The notes beneath the pieces are model-generated. The model had not been told where the DNA came from and did no database searches. It saw nothing but the letters and a program-made list of their open reading frames with translations. A program made the position numbers and the translations under genes. This document shows positions 53,388-62,932 of a stretch of DNA of 64,000 bases, in pieces; the first letter of the stretch is position 1; each line of letters starts with the position of its first letter. The DNA lies in assembly GCF_000261365.1 (NCBI RefSeq), contig NZ_AJVC01000004.1, positions 930,001 to 994,000 of the forward strand, given 5' to 3'. The stretch comes from Herbaspirillum sp. GW103 (GTDB taxonomy: Bacteria; Pseudomonadota; Gammaproteobacteria; Burkholderiales; Burkholderiaceae_D).

Positions 53388-54935
53388 ATGAGCACATGGA
53401 TAAAGCGGGGTCTGTTGACCGTCGCAGTTTTCTTGGTGACCTGGGTGATGTTCATCACCTACTGGTCAGGCGCCAACCACATGCCCGATGGCGGCGATGT
53501 CATCGTCTATCTGCTGGTGTTGCCGGCCGCCTTTCTGCTGCTGGTGTGGGGCGTGAGCAAGGCCAGGAGCGCGCTGGTCGCGGCAGCCGCCGCCAAGGCC
53601 GCCGCCGCGGCTGCCGCACCTGCCCCGACGGCTGCACCCAGCGAACCGGGACATCCTCCCGAGCGCAGGTGGACGCTGGCCATCGTGGCCACTGCATTGC
53701 GCTCACCCTTCGGTGCCGACGCCAGCAGCCTGCTGGAACAGATCAAGTCGCAATCCCTGCGCCTGCCCCTGGATGGCGAATTGGTGAACGATCAGGACAT
53801 GCCCATCCTCGCCGGGCGCATCGGCGACCTCCAAAGTGAAGAAACACGCGAAATCTACCAGACCTGGCATCAGCAACATTTCCCCGGGCAGGATCCGATG
53901 CTGATGGGCGATGCTCACTGGCGCAGCCTGACGCTGGCCGCCGATATCGCGCGGGAGCTGGGAGGGCGGCTGCAGTGGCATCCCCTGCTGGAGGAGTATC
54001 GCGAGGCTGCGCGTCACCGTCAGGAGGAAGTCGGTTTGCCGCATCTGCATCTGCTGGTCCTGCTGCCCACCCACTGGGGAAGCGAAACCCGCATGCAGGC
54101 TGCACGCTGGCTGGGTGAGCAGGTATGCCTGGCCGGCTGGCCGGCCGAGAAGCTCAACGTGCTTCCCGCCGCGGCCGGCGAAAACGCACACCCGCTGCAG
54201 CACCTGGACCGATTGGTCGCCACCAGTCGCGATGCGCGCACGCAGCAGCCCTCCCCTTATCTGGCCTCGTCCTACCTGGCCATGGTCATTGCAGCCGAGT
54301 GCAACCTGGATCCGGAGATCGTAAAGGCCTGGCAGCAGGACAAGCAATTGCTGCAAGGGTCGCAGAACATCGGCAAAGCGCCGGCAGAAGCTGCCGCCGG
54401 TCTGATCCTGGCTGACGCCACCCAGGCGCTGGCCATGGGGACGGCCGATCCGGTCCTGCTGCACCGGGCCAGCGTGGGCCGTCATGAGCAATCGGTCGAC
54501 CAGGCTCGCCGCGTATCGGGCGAACTGCTGATCCAGCTGGCGCAGGCTGCGCTGCGCGATGCCGCGATTGCCCCCGATCAGTTGGCCCTGCTGGTAAGCG
54601 ATGGTGACTACCGCGCCAGCCGTACCGATGAAATCATGAAACTGGGCTACGCCGCCCTGCCCGAACTGGACCTGGGGAGCCAATGCGTCAAGCTCGGCGC
54701 CACCTGCGGCTCGGCCGGCCAGGCCACGGCGCTGTCGGCGCTGGTACTGGCACACACTGCCACCTCCGAGAGCGGCGAACCGACCCTGTGCGTCTGCAAC
54801 GAAGACGCACACCGGCGCGCCGTGGTGGCCCTCAGCCTCGCTCCCGTCATTGCGGCAGGAGCCGCGCCGGATTCCGATCCCGCAGCATCCTCGACATCCA
54901 CGGCATCTCACGCCCCTGCTTCAGCGACCGTATAA
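53388..54935 (+). CDS. T6SS-linked membrane protein with thiolase-fold-like C-terminus
   Basis: 515 residues. Two TM helices (residues ~7-27 and ~38-58), an Ala-rich linker (60-90), then a large soluble part. This reads like a degenerate beta-ketoacyl-synthase/thiolase fold: WTLAIVATALRSPFGADASS near 97, SYLAMVIAAECNLD near 297, LALLVSDGDYRASRTDE near 397, and KLGATCGSAGQATALSALVL near 432, where a synthase motif would be. No catalytic Cys-His-His triad is identifiable, so an enzymatic role is uncertain. It precedes tssM by 29 bases and follows PAAR, so it belongs to the secretion operon. I do not know a named family. Confidence 0.6.
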   Translation: MSTWIKRGLLTVAVFLVTWVMFITYWSGANHMPDGGDVIVYLLVLPAAFLLLVWGVSKARSALVAAAAAKAAAAAAAPAPTAAPSEPGHPPERRWTLAIVATALRSPFGADASSLLEQIKSQSLRLPLDGELVNDQDMPILAGRIGDLQSEETREIYQTWHQQHFPGQDPMLMGDAHWRSLTLAADIARELGGRLQWHPLLEEYREAARHRQEEVGLPHLHLLVLLPTHWGSETRMQAARWLGEQVCLAGWPAEKLNVLPAAAGENAHPLQHLDRLVATSRDARTQQPSPYLASSYLAMVIAAECNLDPEIVKAWQQDKQLLQGSQNIGKAPAEAAAGLILADATQALAMGTADPVLLHRASVGRHEQSVDQARRVSGELLIQLAQAALRDAAIAPDQLALLVSDGDYRASRTDEIMKLGYAALPELDLGSQCVKLGATCGSAGQATALSALVLAHTATSESGEPTLCVCNEDAHRRAVVALSLAPVIAAGAAPDSDPAASSTSTASHAPASATV

Positions 54936-54964
54936 CAAGAACTCCACACCAAAGCGCTCACATC

Positions 54965-57900
54965 ATGCAACGACTCTGGCATATCCTCAGCGACACGCGT
55001 GTCCTCATCCTCCTGGGCTTCGCCGCCTTGGCGGCCTTTCTCTTCATCGGCGCCGATCAGCTCGAAGTGGCGCTGATCTGGGCCGTTGCCCTGCTCGGCC
55101 TGCTGTTGCTGGTCTGGCTGGGGTTCTGGCTCTACAAGCGCTGGAAAGCCCGGCGTGCCGCCGGCAAGCTGGAAAACGTGCTGGAGCAGCAAGCCGCCCA
55201 GGCTGCCCCCACCAGCAGCGACGGCGCGCGCCGCGACGACGTGAACGCCCTGCGCCAGCGCATGCTGGAAGCCATCAATACCATCAAGACCTCCAAGCTG
55301 GGGCAGAAGTCGGGCGCTGCCGCGCTGTACGAATTGCCCTGGTACATGGTCATCGGCAACCCGGCAGCGGGCAAGAGTACTGCCATCGCCAATTCGGGCC
55401 TGCAATTCCCGTTCGCCGACAAGGGGGGCAAGATCGTCCATGGGGTGGGGGGTACACGCAATTGTGACTGGTTCTTCACCACCGAGGGTATCCTGCTCGA
55501 TACCGCCGGGCGCTATTCGGTGTACGAAGATGACCGAAATGAATGGTTCAGCTTTCTGGGCCTGCTCAAGCGCTATCGCAAGCAGGCGCCGATCAACGGC
55601 ATCATCATTGCGGTGAGCATCGCCGAGCTGACCGGCAATCGTCCCGAATTCGCCATCAATCTGGCCAAGAATCTGCGCCAGCGCGTACAGGAACTGACCG
55701 AAAAGCTGGAAGTCTTTGCGCCCGTCTATGTGGTCTTCACCAAGGCTGACCTGATCACCGGTTTCAACGAATTCTTCCTCGACACCGAACGCAGTGAACG
55801 CGACCGCGTCTGGGGCGCCACCCTCGCCTACGACCGCAAGCGCAGCGGACAGGAGGTCAGCAGCTTCTTTGATGAGCGCTTCGACGAACTGTACGCTGGC
55901 CTCAAGGAAATGAGCCTGGTCAACATGTCGGTCAAGCGCGGCGAAAACCTGGCGCCGGGCGTACTGACCTTCCCGCTGGAGTTTTCCTCCATCAAGGGCG
56001 TGCTGCGTTCCTTCGTGACCACCTTGTTCGAGGAGAATCCCTTCCAGTTCAAGCCGGTCTTCCGAGGCTTCTACTTCACCAGTGCCTTGCAGGAAGGCGC
56101 GACCGTGAGCGCCTCCTCGCAGCGCATCGCCGACCGCTTCGGCCTGACGCTGGAACACAAGCCGCAGCGCGATATCTCCTCCCAGCACGGCTTCTTCCTG
56201 CACAACCTGTTCAAGCAGGTGATCTTTGCGGACAAGCAGCTGGTGGCGCAGTACACCAGCCGCCACAAGCTCCGCATGCGCTACATCACCTTCTTCGCGG
56301 CGGTGACCGTACTGGGGGCGCTGCTGGGTGGATGGAGCTGGTCCTACATGGGCAACCGCCAGTTGGTGGCCAACGTCCAGGCCGACATGGACAAGGCCGT
56401 CAAACTGCAGGAAAAGCGCCTGGACCTGCAATCGCGCTTCGAAGCACTGGAGATCCTGCAGGACCGTATCGAACAACTGGACCGCTATCGCTCCAGCCGC
56501 CCGATTTCGGTCGGACTCGGGCTCTATCAGGGCGACCTGCTGGAACGCAAGCTGCGCGAGGAATACTTCGCCGGCATCAAGGAAATCATGTTGAAACCGG
56601 TGGCCTCCAACATCGAGACCTACCTGATGGAAGTCAACGCCAATTCCGGCAAGCTGGAACCGATGTCCAAGCCGCCCCAAGCCGGCGGCATCACGCCGGT
56701 GGCCGACAATGGCGCGCAGGCCGGCAACGCCCTGCGCACCTACAAGGACAGCTCGGCCACCAGTGTGGAAGATGCCTACAACGCCTTGAAGACCTATCTG
56801 ATGCTGGCCGACAAGTCACGTGCCGAATCGAGTCACCTGAGCGACCAGATCACCCGCTTCTGGCGCGGCTGGCTGGAGACCAACCGGGGCACCATGCCGC
56901 GCGAACAGATGATCCGCAGTGCCGAGCGACTCATCAGCTTCTCGCTGGAACAGATCAATGATCCCTCCTGGCCGACCGTGGAAAACAAGCTGACCCTGGT
57001 CGACCAGACCCGCGAAAACCTGCGTCGTGTGGTTCGTGGCATGCCGGCGCGCGAGCGCGTATATGCCGACGTGAAGGCACGTGCCGCGACCCGCTTCGCG
57101 TCCATGACGGTCGCCCGCATCGTCGGCGACAAGGACAAGGAACTGGTGATGGGCAGCTACGCCATCCCCGGCACCTTCACTCGCGATGCCTGGGAGAAGT
57201 TCGTGGAGGATGCCTTCAAGGAGGCCGCCAACAAGGAACTGCAAAGCGCCGACTGGGTGCTCAAGACCTCCACCAAGGACGACCTGACACTGGAGGGTAG
57301 CCCCGAGCAGATCCAGAAGGCCCTGGTATCGCAGTACAAGACCGAATATGCGCGTGAGTGGCAGAAATTCCTGCAGGGCGTGAGCATCGTCGAACTGCAC
57401 AACCTGGACGAGGCCACCAATGCCATGAACCGTCTGGGCGACCCGCTGACCTCACCGCTGAACAAGGTGATCAATACGGTCTACGACGAAACCTCGTGGG
57501 ACAACCCCTCGCTGGTCGATGCCGGCCTGGCCAACGCCAGCAAGGGCTTCATGGGCTGGTTCAAGGAAACCATCCTGCGTCGCTCGCCGGCCCCGGTACC
57601 GGCGCCGACCCAGCTCAATACCGATGGCAGCACCGCTATCCCGATGGGTCCGGTCGGCCGCGAATTCGCCGGCGTGGCGCGCCTGGTGGTGAGCAAAGAC
57701 AAGGGCAATTCGCTCATGCGCGGCTACATGGAAAATCTCTCCAAGCTGCGTACCCGCTTGAACACCATCAAGAACCAGGGAGACACCGGCCCCGGTGCCA
57801 AGCAGCTGATGCAGCAGACGCTGGAAGGCAGCGGCTCGGAACTGTCGGATTCGCTCAAGTTCGTCGATGAGGAGATGCTGCCCGGCCTGAACGACCAGCA

Positions 57901-58786
57901 GAAGACCACCCTGCGGCCGCTACTGGTGCGGCCGCTGGTACAGGGCTTCAATGCGCTGGTGCGTCCGACCGAAGGCGAGGTCAACAAGATCTGGCGTGCC
58001 CAGGTATACGAGCCGTTCCAGAACAATCTGGCGGCCAAGTATCCGTTCTCGCCCAACTCGAAGATCGAGGCCAATAGTGGCGAGATTGGTACCGTGTTTG
58101 GCGAGAATGGCGCGATCTCCAAGTTCGTGACCGCGGCCATGGGTCCGCTGGTGGTACGCCGGGGCGATACGCTGTCGCCACGCAAGTGGGCCGACATGGG
58201 CATCACCCTGTCGCCGACCATCACCACCAGCTTCGCCGACTGGATCAGCACCCCGGGCGGTGCTGGTGCAGGCGGCGGTGGCGGTGCTGCAGATGCGCAG
58301 ACGGTGTTCCAGATCCAGCCCCAGCCAGCGCCGGGTGCGCTGGAATACACCATCGAGATCGATGGTCAGCAGCTACGCTACCGCAATACCCAAGCCCAGT
58401 GGAGCAACTTCGTCTGGCCCAATCCGCAGGGTGCGCCGGGTGCCCGGGTGACTGCCGTCACCTATGACGGTCGTACGGTGGAAGTGGCCAACCAGCCCGG
58501 ACGCTTCGGTCTGGAACGCCTGATCAACACGGCCCAGCGCAAGCGCAAGGACAACGGGGTCTTCGAGCTGTCGTGGACCAATGACGGGGTGACGGTGGTG
58601 GTGAACCTGAAGATCATCAGCAGCGCCGAAGTCTCCGGCAACAGCAATGGTGCCGCACGCGGCACGGCGGCTCTGCGTGGCCTGAAGCTGCCGGAAACCA
58701 TCGCTGGCGGCGCGCCGCCAGCGCCTGCACCGGCGTCGCCGGTGCAATCGCAAACTCAATCCATGACTACAGGGGCCAAGCAATGA
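54965..58786 (+). CDS. tssM: T6SS membrane-complex protein TssM (IcmF)
   Basis: 1273 residues. N-terminal TM pair (residues ~11-30 and 34-52); cytoplasmic GTPase-like domain with Walker A MVIGNPAAGKSTAIANSG near 127-144 and the DTAGRYSVYEDD segment near 179; third TM near 439-458 (FFAAVTVLGALLGGWSWSYM); then a long periplasmic IcmF region to the C-terminal beta domain (WSNFVWPNPQGAPGARVTAV). With TssL and TssJ it forms the trans-envelope channel; those genes are not in this window. Start ATG 54965 precedes the first TM directly. The last four bases overlap tagF. Confidence 0.96.
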   Translation: MQRLWHILSDTRVLILLGFAALAAFLFIGADQLEVALIWAVALLGLLLLVWLGFWLYKRWKARRAAGKLENVLEQQAAQAAPTSSDGARRDDVNALRQRMLEAINTIKTSKLGQKSGAAALYELPWYMVIGNPAAGKSTAIANSGLQFPFADKGGKIVHGVGGTRNCDWFFTTEGILLDTAGRYSVYEDDRNEWFSFLGLLKRYRKQAPINGIIIAVSIAELTGNRPEFAINLAKNLRQRVQELTEKLEVFAPVYVVFTKADLITGFNEFFLDTERSERDRVWGATLAYDRKRSGQEVSSFFDERFDELYAGLKEMSLVNMSVKRGENLAPGVLTFPLEFSSIKGVLRSFVTTLFEENPFQFKPVFRGFYFTSALQEGATVSASSQRIADRFGLTLEHKPQRDISSQHGFFLHNLFKQVIFADKQLVAQYTSRHKLRMRYITFFAAVTVLGALLGGWSWSYMGNRQLVANVQADMDKAVKLQEKRLDLQSRFEALEILQDRIEQLDRYRSSRPISVGLGLYQGDLLERKLREEYFAGIKEIMLKPVASNIETYLMEVNANSGKLEPMSKPPQAGGITPVADNGAQAGNALRTYKDSSATSVEDAYNALKTYLMLADKSRAESSHLSDQITRFWRGWLETNRGTMPREQMIRSAERLISFSLEQINDPSWPTVENKLTLVDQTRENLRRVVRGMPARERVYADVKARAATRFASMTVARIVGDKDKELVMGSYAIPGTFTRDAWEKFVEDAFKEAANKELQSADWVLKTSTKDDLTLEGSPEQIQKALVSQYKTEYAREWQKFLQGVSIVELHNLDEATNAMNRLGDPLTSPLNKVINTVYDETSWDNPSLVDAGLANASKGFMGWFKETILRRSPAPVPAPTQLNTDGSTAIPMGPVGREFAGVARLVVSKDKGNSLMRGYMENLSKLRTRLNTIKNQGDTGPGAKQLMQQTLEGSGSELSDSLKFVDEEMLPGLNDQQKTTLRPLLVRPLVQGFNALVRPTEGEVNKIWRAQVYEPFQNNLAAKYPFSPNSKIEANSGEIGTVFGENGAISKFVTAAMGPLVVRRGDTLSPRKWADMGITLSPTITTSFADWISTPGGAGAGGGGGAADAQTVFQIQPQPAPGALEYTIEIDGQQLRYRNTQAQWSNFVWPNPQGAPGARVTAVTYDGRTVEVANQPGRFGLERLINTAQRKRKDNGVFELSWTNDGVTVVVNLKIISSAEVSGNSNGAARGTAALRGLKLPETIAGGAPPAPAPASPVQSQTQSMTTGAKQ

Positions 58787-59769
58787 GTGCATCCGGCACC
58801 CCCATCAGAATCGGCTATTTCGGCAAGATTCCGGCACGCGGGGATTTCATCAAGGCCACCGACAACGCCGCGCTGATCACGCTGCTGGACAACTGGCTGG
58901 CGCAGACCATGGAGCTGCTCTCGCGCGATGCGCGCTGGAAGATCATCTATGACGGCGTCAAGCCCCTGCATTTCGTGGTCATGGGTCCGCGCAGCCGGCG
59001 TGCCGTGGCGGGCCACCTGCGTGCCAGCGGCGACCAGTCGCAGCGCCGCTTCCCGTTCATCTCGATGAGTGCCTTCGATATCGAAGATCCGGTGGCCTTC
59101 GTCAGCAACAGTCCTCTGATCCTCTCGCGACTGTGGACGCGCCTGGAGTCGCTCACACAGGGGGTACTGAGCGCGCCCGATCCTGGCCAGCCACTGCAGA
59201 CACTGGCTTCGACCACGCTGGAACTGGACATCAACAGCGCCGGCTACCGCGCCGCCTTCGCTGACTTCCTTGATCTGCAGACGACCGGTTCGCTGCAACA
59301 GATGCTGACCGAGGCAGGCTTCGCCGGCAATCTGCGTCAGCTGCTGCTGGCACTGGGCCTGCTGCTGCAACCTGTCATGGCCAGCACCTCCAGCCGTCTC
59401 GACAAGAACCTGATCCTGCCACTACCGCGCGACCCGATGTATCGCAGCCTGGTAGCCAGCTTCTGGATGCACCTGATTACGCCCTTCCTCACGCGGGCCG
59501 ATTTCGAGCTGGTGCTGTTGCTGACCAGAATGGATGAACAACCGGTCATGTTCCTTGGCTTCTCCGGAGCTTCACCGCGCACCCTGCATTCGGTGATGGA
59601 TGTCCAGGCCGGTGCCGAGCACAACATTCCCTTCGACGATGCCGACTGGGTGGAAGAACACGTGAGCGGTGACTACGGCATCCAGAAACTGTCCAGCTAC
59701 CTGGCCCATCCAGACCTCTCGCTGACCTCGGCCCTGGCCTCGTTCCGCGAAGCTTTCATCGGAGCCTGA
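58783..59769 (+). CDS. tagF: T6SS accessory/regulatory protein TagF
   Basis: 328 residues. N-terminal TagF (DUF2094) motif IGYFGKIPARGDFIKA at residues 9-24; WLAQTMELLSRDARW and FVVMGPRSRRAVAGHL follow the family pattern. The C-terminal half (after ~155) is a further helical region of unassigned function. TagF dampens T6SS assembly post-translationally in Pseudomonas. Translationally coupled to tssM by a four-base overlap. Confidence 0.92.
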   Translation: MSASGTPIRIGYFGKIPARGDFIKATDNAALITLLDNWLAQTMELLSRDARWKIIYDGVKPLHFVVMGPRSRRAVAGHLRASGDQSQRRFPFISMSAFDIEDPVAFVSNSPLILSRLWTRLESLTQGVLSAPDPGQPLQTLASTTLELDINSAGYRAAFADFLDLQTTGSLQQMLTEAGFAGNLRQLLLALGLLLQPVMASTSSRLDKNLILPLPRDPMYRSLVASFWMHLITPFLTRADFELVLLLTRMDEQPVMFLGFSGASPRTLHSVMDVQAGAEHNIPFDDADWVEEHVSGDYGIQKLSSYLAHPDLSLTSALASFREAFIGA

Positions 59770-59772
59770 ATC

Positions 59773-60579
59773 TTGAAGACGAACCTTCTTTCCCAAACCC
59801 GTCGGCTGGCGCTGTTGAGCATCGCCTCGCTTGCCTGCTCAATCGGCCTGGCGCAGAACGTTGCGCCGCCTGTTGCCACTCCCGCGCCGGGCCAGGTCCT
59901 GGTCACCGGAACGGTACCGGACGAAGCCAGCAAGGCCGCGGCCCTGGCGCGTCTGCGTGAAGTCTACGGCGCCGATCGTGTAGTCGACCAGATTGCGGTG
60001 GGCCAGGTGGTATTACCGGCCAACTGGAACAGTCACGTGCAGAAACTGATTTCGCCCAATCTCAAGGCGGTCAGCCGAGGTCAGCTGAAGATCGACGGCA
60101 CCAGCGTCAGCATTTCCGGCGAAGTGGCCAATGAAGCACAGCGACAACAAATCGCCAGCGACATGGCCAGCAGCCTGAATTCTTCCTATACCGTCAACAA
60201 TGGCTTGCGGGTTTCCACCTCGGAACAGGGCTTGCTGGACAATGTACTGGCCAACCGCGTGGTGTCCTTCGAGAGCGGGCAGGCCACCTTGACGCCTGAA
60301 GGCAAGCGCATCCTCGATGAGATCGCTGCCACCATGTTGAGACTCAAAGGACGGCATGTGGAGATCATCGGCAATACCGACAATGAAGGTCTGCGCGCCA
60401 GCAACATTTCGCTATCGCTGGCGCGGGCCGATGCGGTCAAAGCCTACCTGAGTGCAAAGGGCGTCGATGAGAGCCTGCTGACTACCTCTGGTCAGGGCCC
60501 TGACCGACCGGTCGCCTCCAACAGCACGGCGGAAGGACGCGCCAAGAATCGCCGCATCGAATTCCGCATCGCCAAGTAA
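59773..60579 (+). CDS. OmpA-family peptidoglycan-binding protein of the T6SS (TTG start)
   Basis: 268 residues, starting at TTG 59773 (reads KTNLLSQTRRLALLS), eight bases after GGAG and three after tagF. Signal peptide to ~28 (LAQ-NV). Residues ~35-150 are BON/YiaD-like repeats (VLVTGTVPDEASKAAALARL; DGTSVSISGEVANEAQRQQI). The OmpA domain at ~160-268 has EIIGNTDNEGLRASNISLSL, and RAKNRRIEFRI binds meso-diaminopimelate. It probably anchors the T6SS trans-envelope complex (TagL/TagN-like role). Followed by a strong terminator. Confidence 0.85.
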   Translation: MKTNLLSQTRRLALLSIASLACSIGLAQNVAPPVATPAPGQVLVTGTVPDEASKAAALARLREVYGADRVVDQIAVGQVVLPANWNSHVQKLISPNLKAVSRGQLKIDGTSVSISGEVANEAQRQQIASDMASSLNSSYTVNNGLRVSTSEQGLLDNVLANRVVSFESGQATLTPEGKRILDEIAATMLRLKGRHVEIIGNTDNEGLRASNISLSLARADAVKAYLSAKGVDESLLTTSGQGPDRPVASNSTAEGRAKNRRIEFRIAK

Positions 60580-60602
60580 GGGCTGGGCGAATCTCGTAAA
60601 AG

Positions 60603-60635
60603 AAAAAAGGAACCGTTTTTTGGCGGTTCCTTTTT
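60603..60635. terminator. Bidirectional terminator between ompA-like gene and tssA
   Basis: AAAAAAGGAACCG pairs with CGGTTCCTTTTT around a TTTTTTGG loop. The A-run before and T-run after the stem make it work in both directions. It lies 24 bases after the OmpA-family gene and 27 bases from the tssA stop. Confidence 0.92.
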
Positions 60636-60661
60636 GCATTTGAGCTGAGGCCGCTACGGGC

Positions 60662-61789
60662 TCAATCCTGCGGAGGCGGTTGCAATCCCAGCAGTTCCTC
60701 GACATGGGACAGCGCGGCATTGTCCTTGATGACAGTCTTGAGCCAGGCATGCAAGGGCATTTCGCCCCACTGCGCTGCCTTGTCCGCCAGGTGGGCGACC
60801 GGGCTGTGCGGCTCGGTGCGTCGGAAGAATTCCGCCACCGCACGCAATTGGGCGATGGCTTCGGCACGGGTACGGATGGGCCCTTGATGCTGGACCTGCG
60901 CCGCAACTGCGCTTCCGGGCTCGGTAAATTGGGCGGCCAGGGCGGCGGTGTTCTCGTCTGCGACGACGATTTCCGCGGGTGCCACTGAACGCAGGCCGGT
61001 GTCGGCAGCGAAACGCGCGATGGTGTCATGCACCAGCGTGATCGCCTCACGTGCGGCAGAGAAGCCGGGGCCGTCGACGCCCAAACGCTGGTCCACCGAC
61101 TTTTCGAATTGTTCCAGGCATTGCAGGCAGTATTGGGTATCGGCGAGCATGGCTTCGTAGAAGGCATGTGAGCTGCGTTTGCGTGCCGATTCCATCACTG
61201 CCAGCTTGACGCCCTCCTCTGGCTGCCCGCCCTCGTTGGCGATGCGCTCGGCATTGGCGGCGCGCGTGCGTGCACCATCGAAGTCGAGCAGCGAGAAAGC
61301 ACTGCCACGTCCTTCGGTCAGCGGGATCTCGCGTGACATCTGCACCGAGCGCGACAGCAGCCAGGTGAGGTTGCCGACGCGGCGGTCGTGGTCGCCCTCT
61401 TCAGACAGGGGGTAGAGGTGATCCCAGAACTGGTCGAACAGGCCGGCCACCAACAGGAAGCCATCACCCAGCCCGCGCAGCCCGCGCGTCTTGCAGGCGG
61501 CTTCGCTGTACCAGACGGCCAGGCGCAGGTCCTTGCTGCGGGTTTCGATGAGCTGGGCACAGCGTTGCTCGACGAAGATCCAGTCGGCTTCCTTGATGTC
61601 GGTGACCCATTCGCCCTGGTCCAGGGTCGGATCGTCGAAGCGACGGGCCTCGGCGATGGCGTCCAGATCGGCGGTGAAGGAGAGGTCTTCGCCGCCGGGG
61701 TGATTGTCATTGATGGGCTTGAGCAGCGGGTCCACGGCGGAGGTGGGTGGCTTGACGCCGAGCAAGGATTTCAGGGTAGGCAGTTTCAT
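60662..61789 (-). CDS. tssA: T6SS baseplate/cap protein TssA
   Basis: 375 residues with an ImpA_N domain: DPLLKPINDNHPGGEDLSFT near 20-39, then LDQGEWVTDIKEADWIFVEQ near 56-75 and AGLFDQFWDHLYPLSEEGDH near 114-133. The C-terminal part has TRAEAIAQLRAVAEFFRRTE, then PVAHLADKAAQWGEMPLHAW, typical of short TssA proteins that cap the growing sheath. Start at ATG 61787-61789. It faces the OmpA gene across the shared terminator and has a 349-base upstream gap for its own promoter. Confidence 0.93.
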   Translation of the reverse strand: MKLPTLKSLLGVKPPTSAVDPLLKPINDNHPGGEDLSFTADLDAIAEARRFDDPTLDQGEWVTDIKEADWIFVEQRCAQLIETRSKDLRLAVWYSEAACKTRGLRGLGDGFLLVAGLFDQFWDHLYPLSEEGDHDRRVGNLTWLLSRSVQMSREIPLTEGRGSAFSLLDFDGARTRAANAERIANEGGQPEEGVKLAVMESARKRSSHAFYEAMLADTQYCLQCLEQFEKSVDQRLGVDGPGFSAAREAITLVHDTIARFAADTGLRSVAPAEIVVADENTAALAAQFTEPGSAVAAQVQHQGPIRTRAEAIAQLRAVAEFFRRTEPHSPVAHLADKAAQWGEMPLHAWLKTVIKDNAALSHVEELLGLQPPPQD

Positions 61790-62138
61790 GGTCGATGCGA
61801 TCCCGATCAGTTATTTTCTTGTCATGATGATCCCCGCTGGTCCTGCGTTTGCTTGCTGGAACTGGCGGGCCTTGGAGCGGGTTGGACAAGGGTTAGGGGC
61901 GGGTGTTCGCGGTGGCAGATGAATAAGCGGGAAATTATGAGCCGATTCTCGACCTCGTATGTGGCTCGTACTCTCCAAGCTGATCAGTGTGAGTGGTGCC
62001 GTGTGATATCTGTGCAGCGGCAATAATTGAGAATTTGCGAATGCTGCCGCCACGGGAGGCAGACTTCATATGATTGCGGTACTAATTTCAAGGACATGAT
62101 CGCTGTAATCTCGTTGGGGAAAGCGATCATTCCATCGA
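61790..62138. other. 349-base gap between tssA and the immunity-like array
   Basis: No gene supported. It includes the tssA upstream region and, at 62096-62104 / 62122-62130, a perfect 9-bp inverted repeat (ATGATCGCT ... AGCGATCAT, 17-base loop) eight bases past the stop of the gene at 62139, a possible weak terminator without T-run. Composition becomes AT-richer towards 62138. Confidence 0.5.
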
Positions 62139-62873
62139 CTATTGATCTTCTGGGAATAGCTCATGTGGAATGATGTCTTCAGATAACCACTCCCAAGTCA
62201 CTTCCCTATCGAATGAGCGTGGCATGGGCGCCCCTGCTTCAACATATTCTTTATCGTCGACCAAATCCGCAATTAACCAATAACCAGTTTGCGGACACGT
62301 CACTCCTGACTTGATGCGAATCCGACTGGTATCAACATCAGCTATTTTTTCTGCGGATATACACATCCCAGATATCTTTTCAATTCCGTTCTTCAGGCTG
62401 ACAAAAAAATCCCACGAGGCTAGATTTCTATCGGTGAACGGAGTGAAGTCGGCGAGATAGAGCTGCAGATAATAATTTGAATTGTAGGTAATCGCATGAA
62501 GCAAGCCCCCATCCTCGTCTCGCAAAAACATGGTTGAGTATCCGGGCACAAGACTGCCGTCATTCTTTTGCGCCGGGACCAGATCCAATTGCAGGCCGTC
62601 TCGCAAATCCTCAAACAGGGCTCCAGCCAGATGGCGGAAAAGTGCAAATTTCTTGTTGTCCGGCGTGACAAACATCAATACACGATCTGCTGTCCAATAG
62701 GCGTAGAAGCGCTTTCCTTCTACTTCAATGTACGAACCCCTTATGGGTAGTGCGAAGTGAGCAATGAGATCCGTGTCACTGCCTCTCCATGCAGTATCAA
62801 CGTACCGCCACAGTCCGGTAGTCGGTTCAAAATCAATGACGTCGCTGCTGGTGTGGTGCTGGCAAATCAACAT
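62139..62873 (-). CDS. Immunity-like protein of tandem array (copy 1)
   Basis: 244 residues, no signal peptide or TM. N-terminal half: CQHHTSSDVIDFEPTTGLWR and SYIEVEGKRFYAYWTADRVL. C-terminal motif: SGVTCPQTGYWLIADLVDDK near 205-224 with MPRSFDREVTWEWL near the end. The CPQTGYW/G-x-x-MP end resembles Imm71/Imm72-type immunity proteins of Burkholderiales toxin systems, but the match is from memory. Roughly half of its residues are identical to the next gene. More AT-rich than the T6SS core genes. Confidence 0.6.
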   Translation of the reverse strand: MLICQHHTSSDVIDFEPTTGLWRYVDTAWRGSDTDLIAHFALPIRGSYIEVEGKRFYAYWTADRVLMFVTPDNKKFALFRHLAGALFEDLRDGLQLDLVPAQKNDGSLVPGYSTMFLRDEDGGLLHAITYNSNYYLQLYLADFTPFTDRNLASWDFFVSLKNGIEKISGMCISAEKIADVDTSRIRIKSGVTCPQTGYWLIADLVDDKEYVEAGAPMPRSFDREVTWEWLSEDIIPHELFPEDQ

Positions 62874-62932
62874 AAGTATGAACTTGGGTCACTGCGCTCG
62901 ATCCTGTCGCGGCTACAATCAGACGTGACAGG

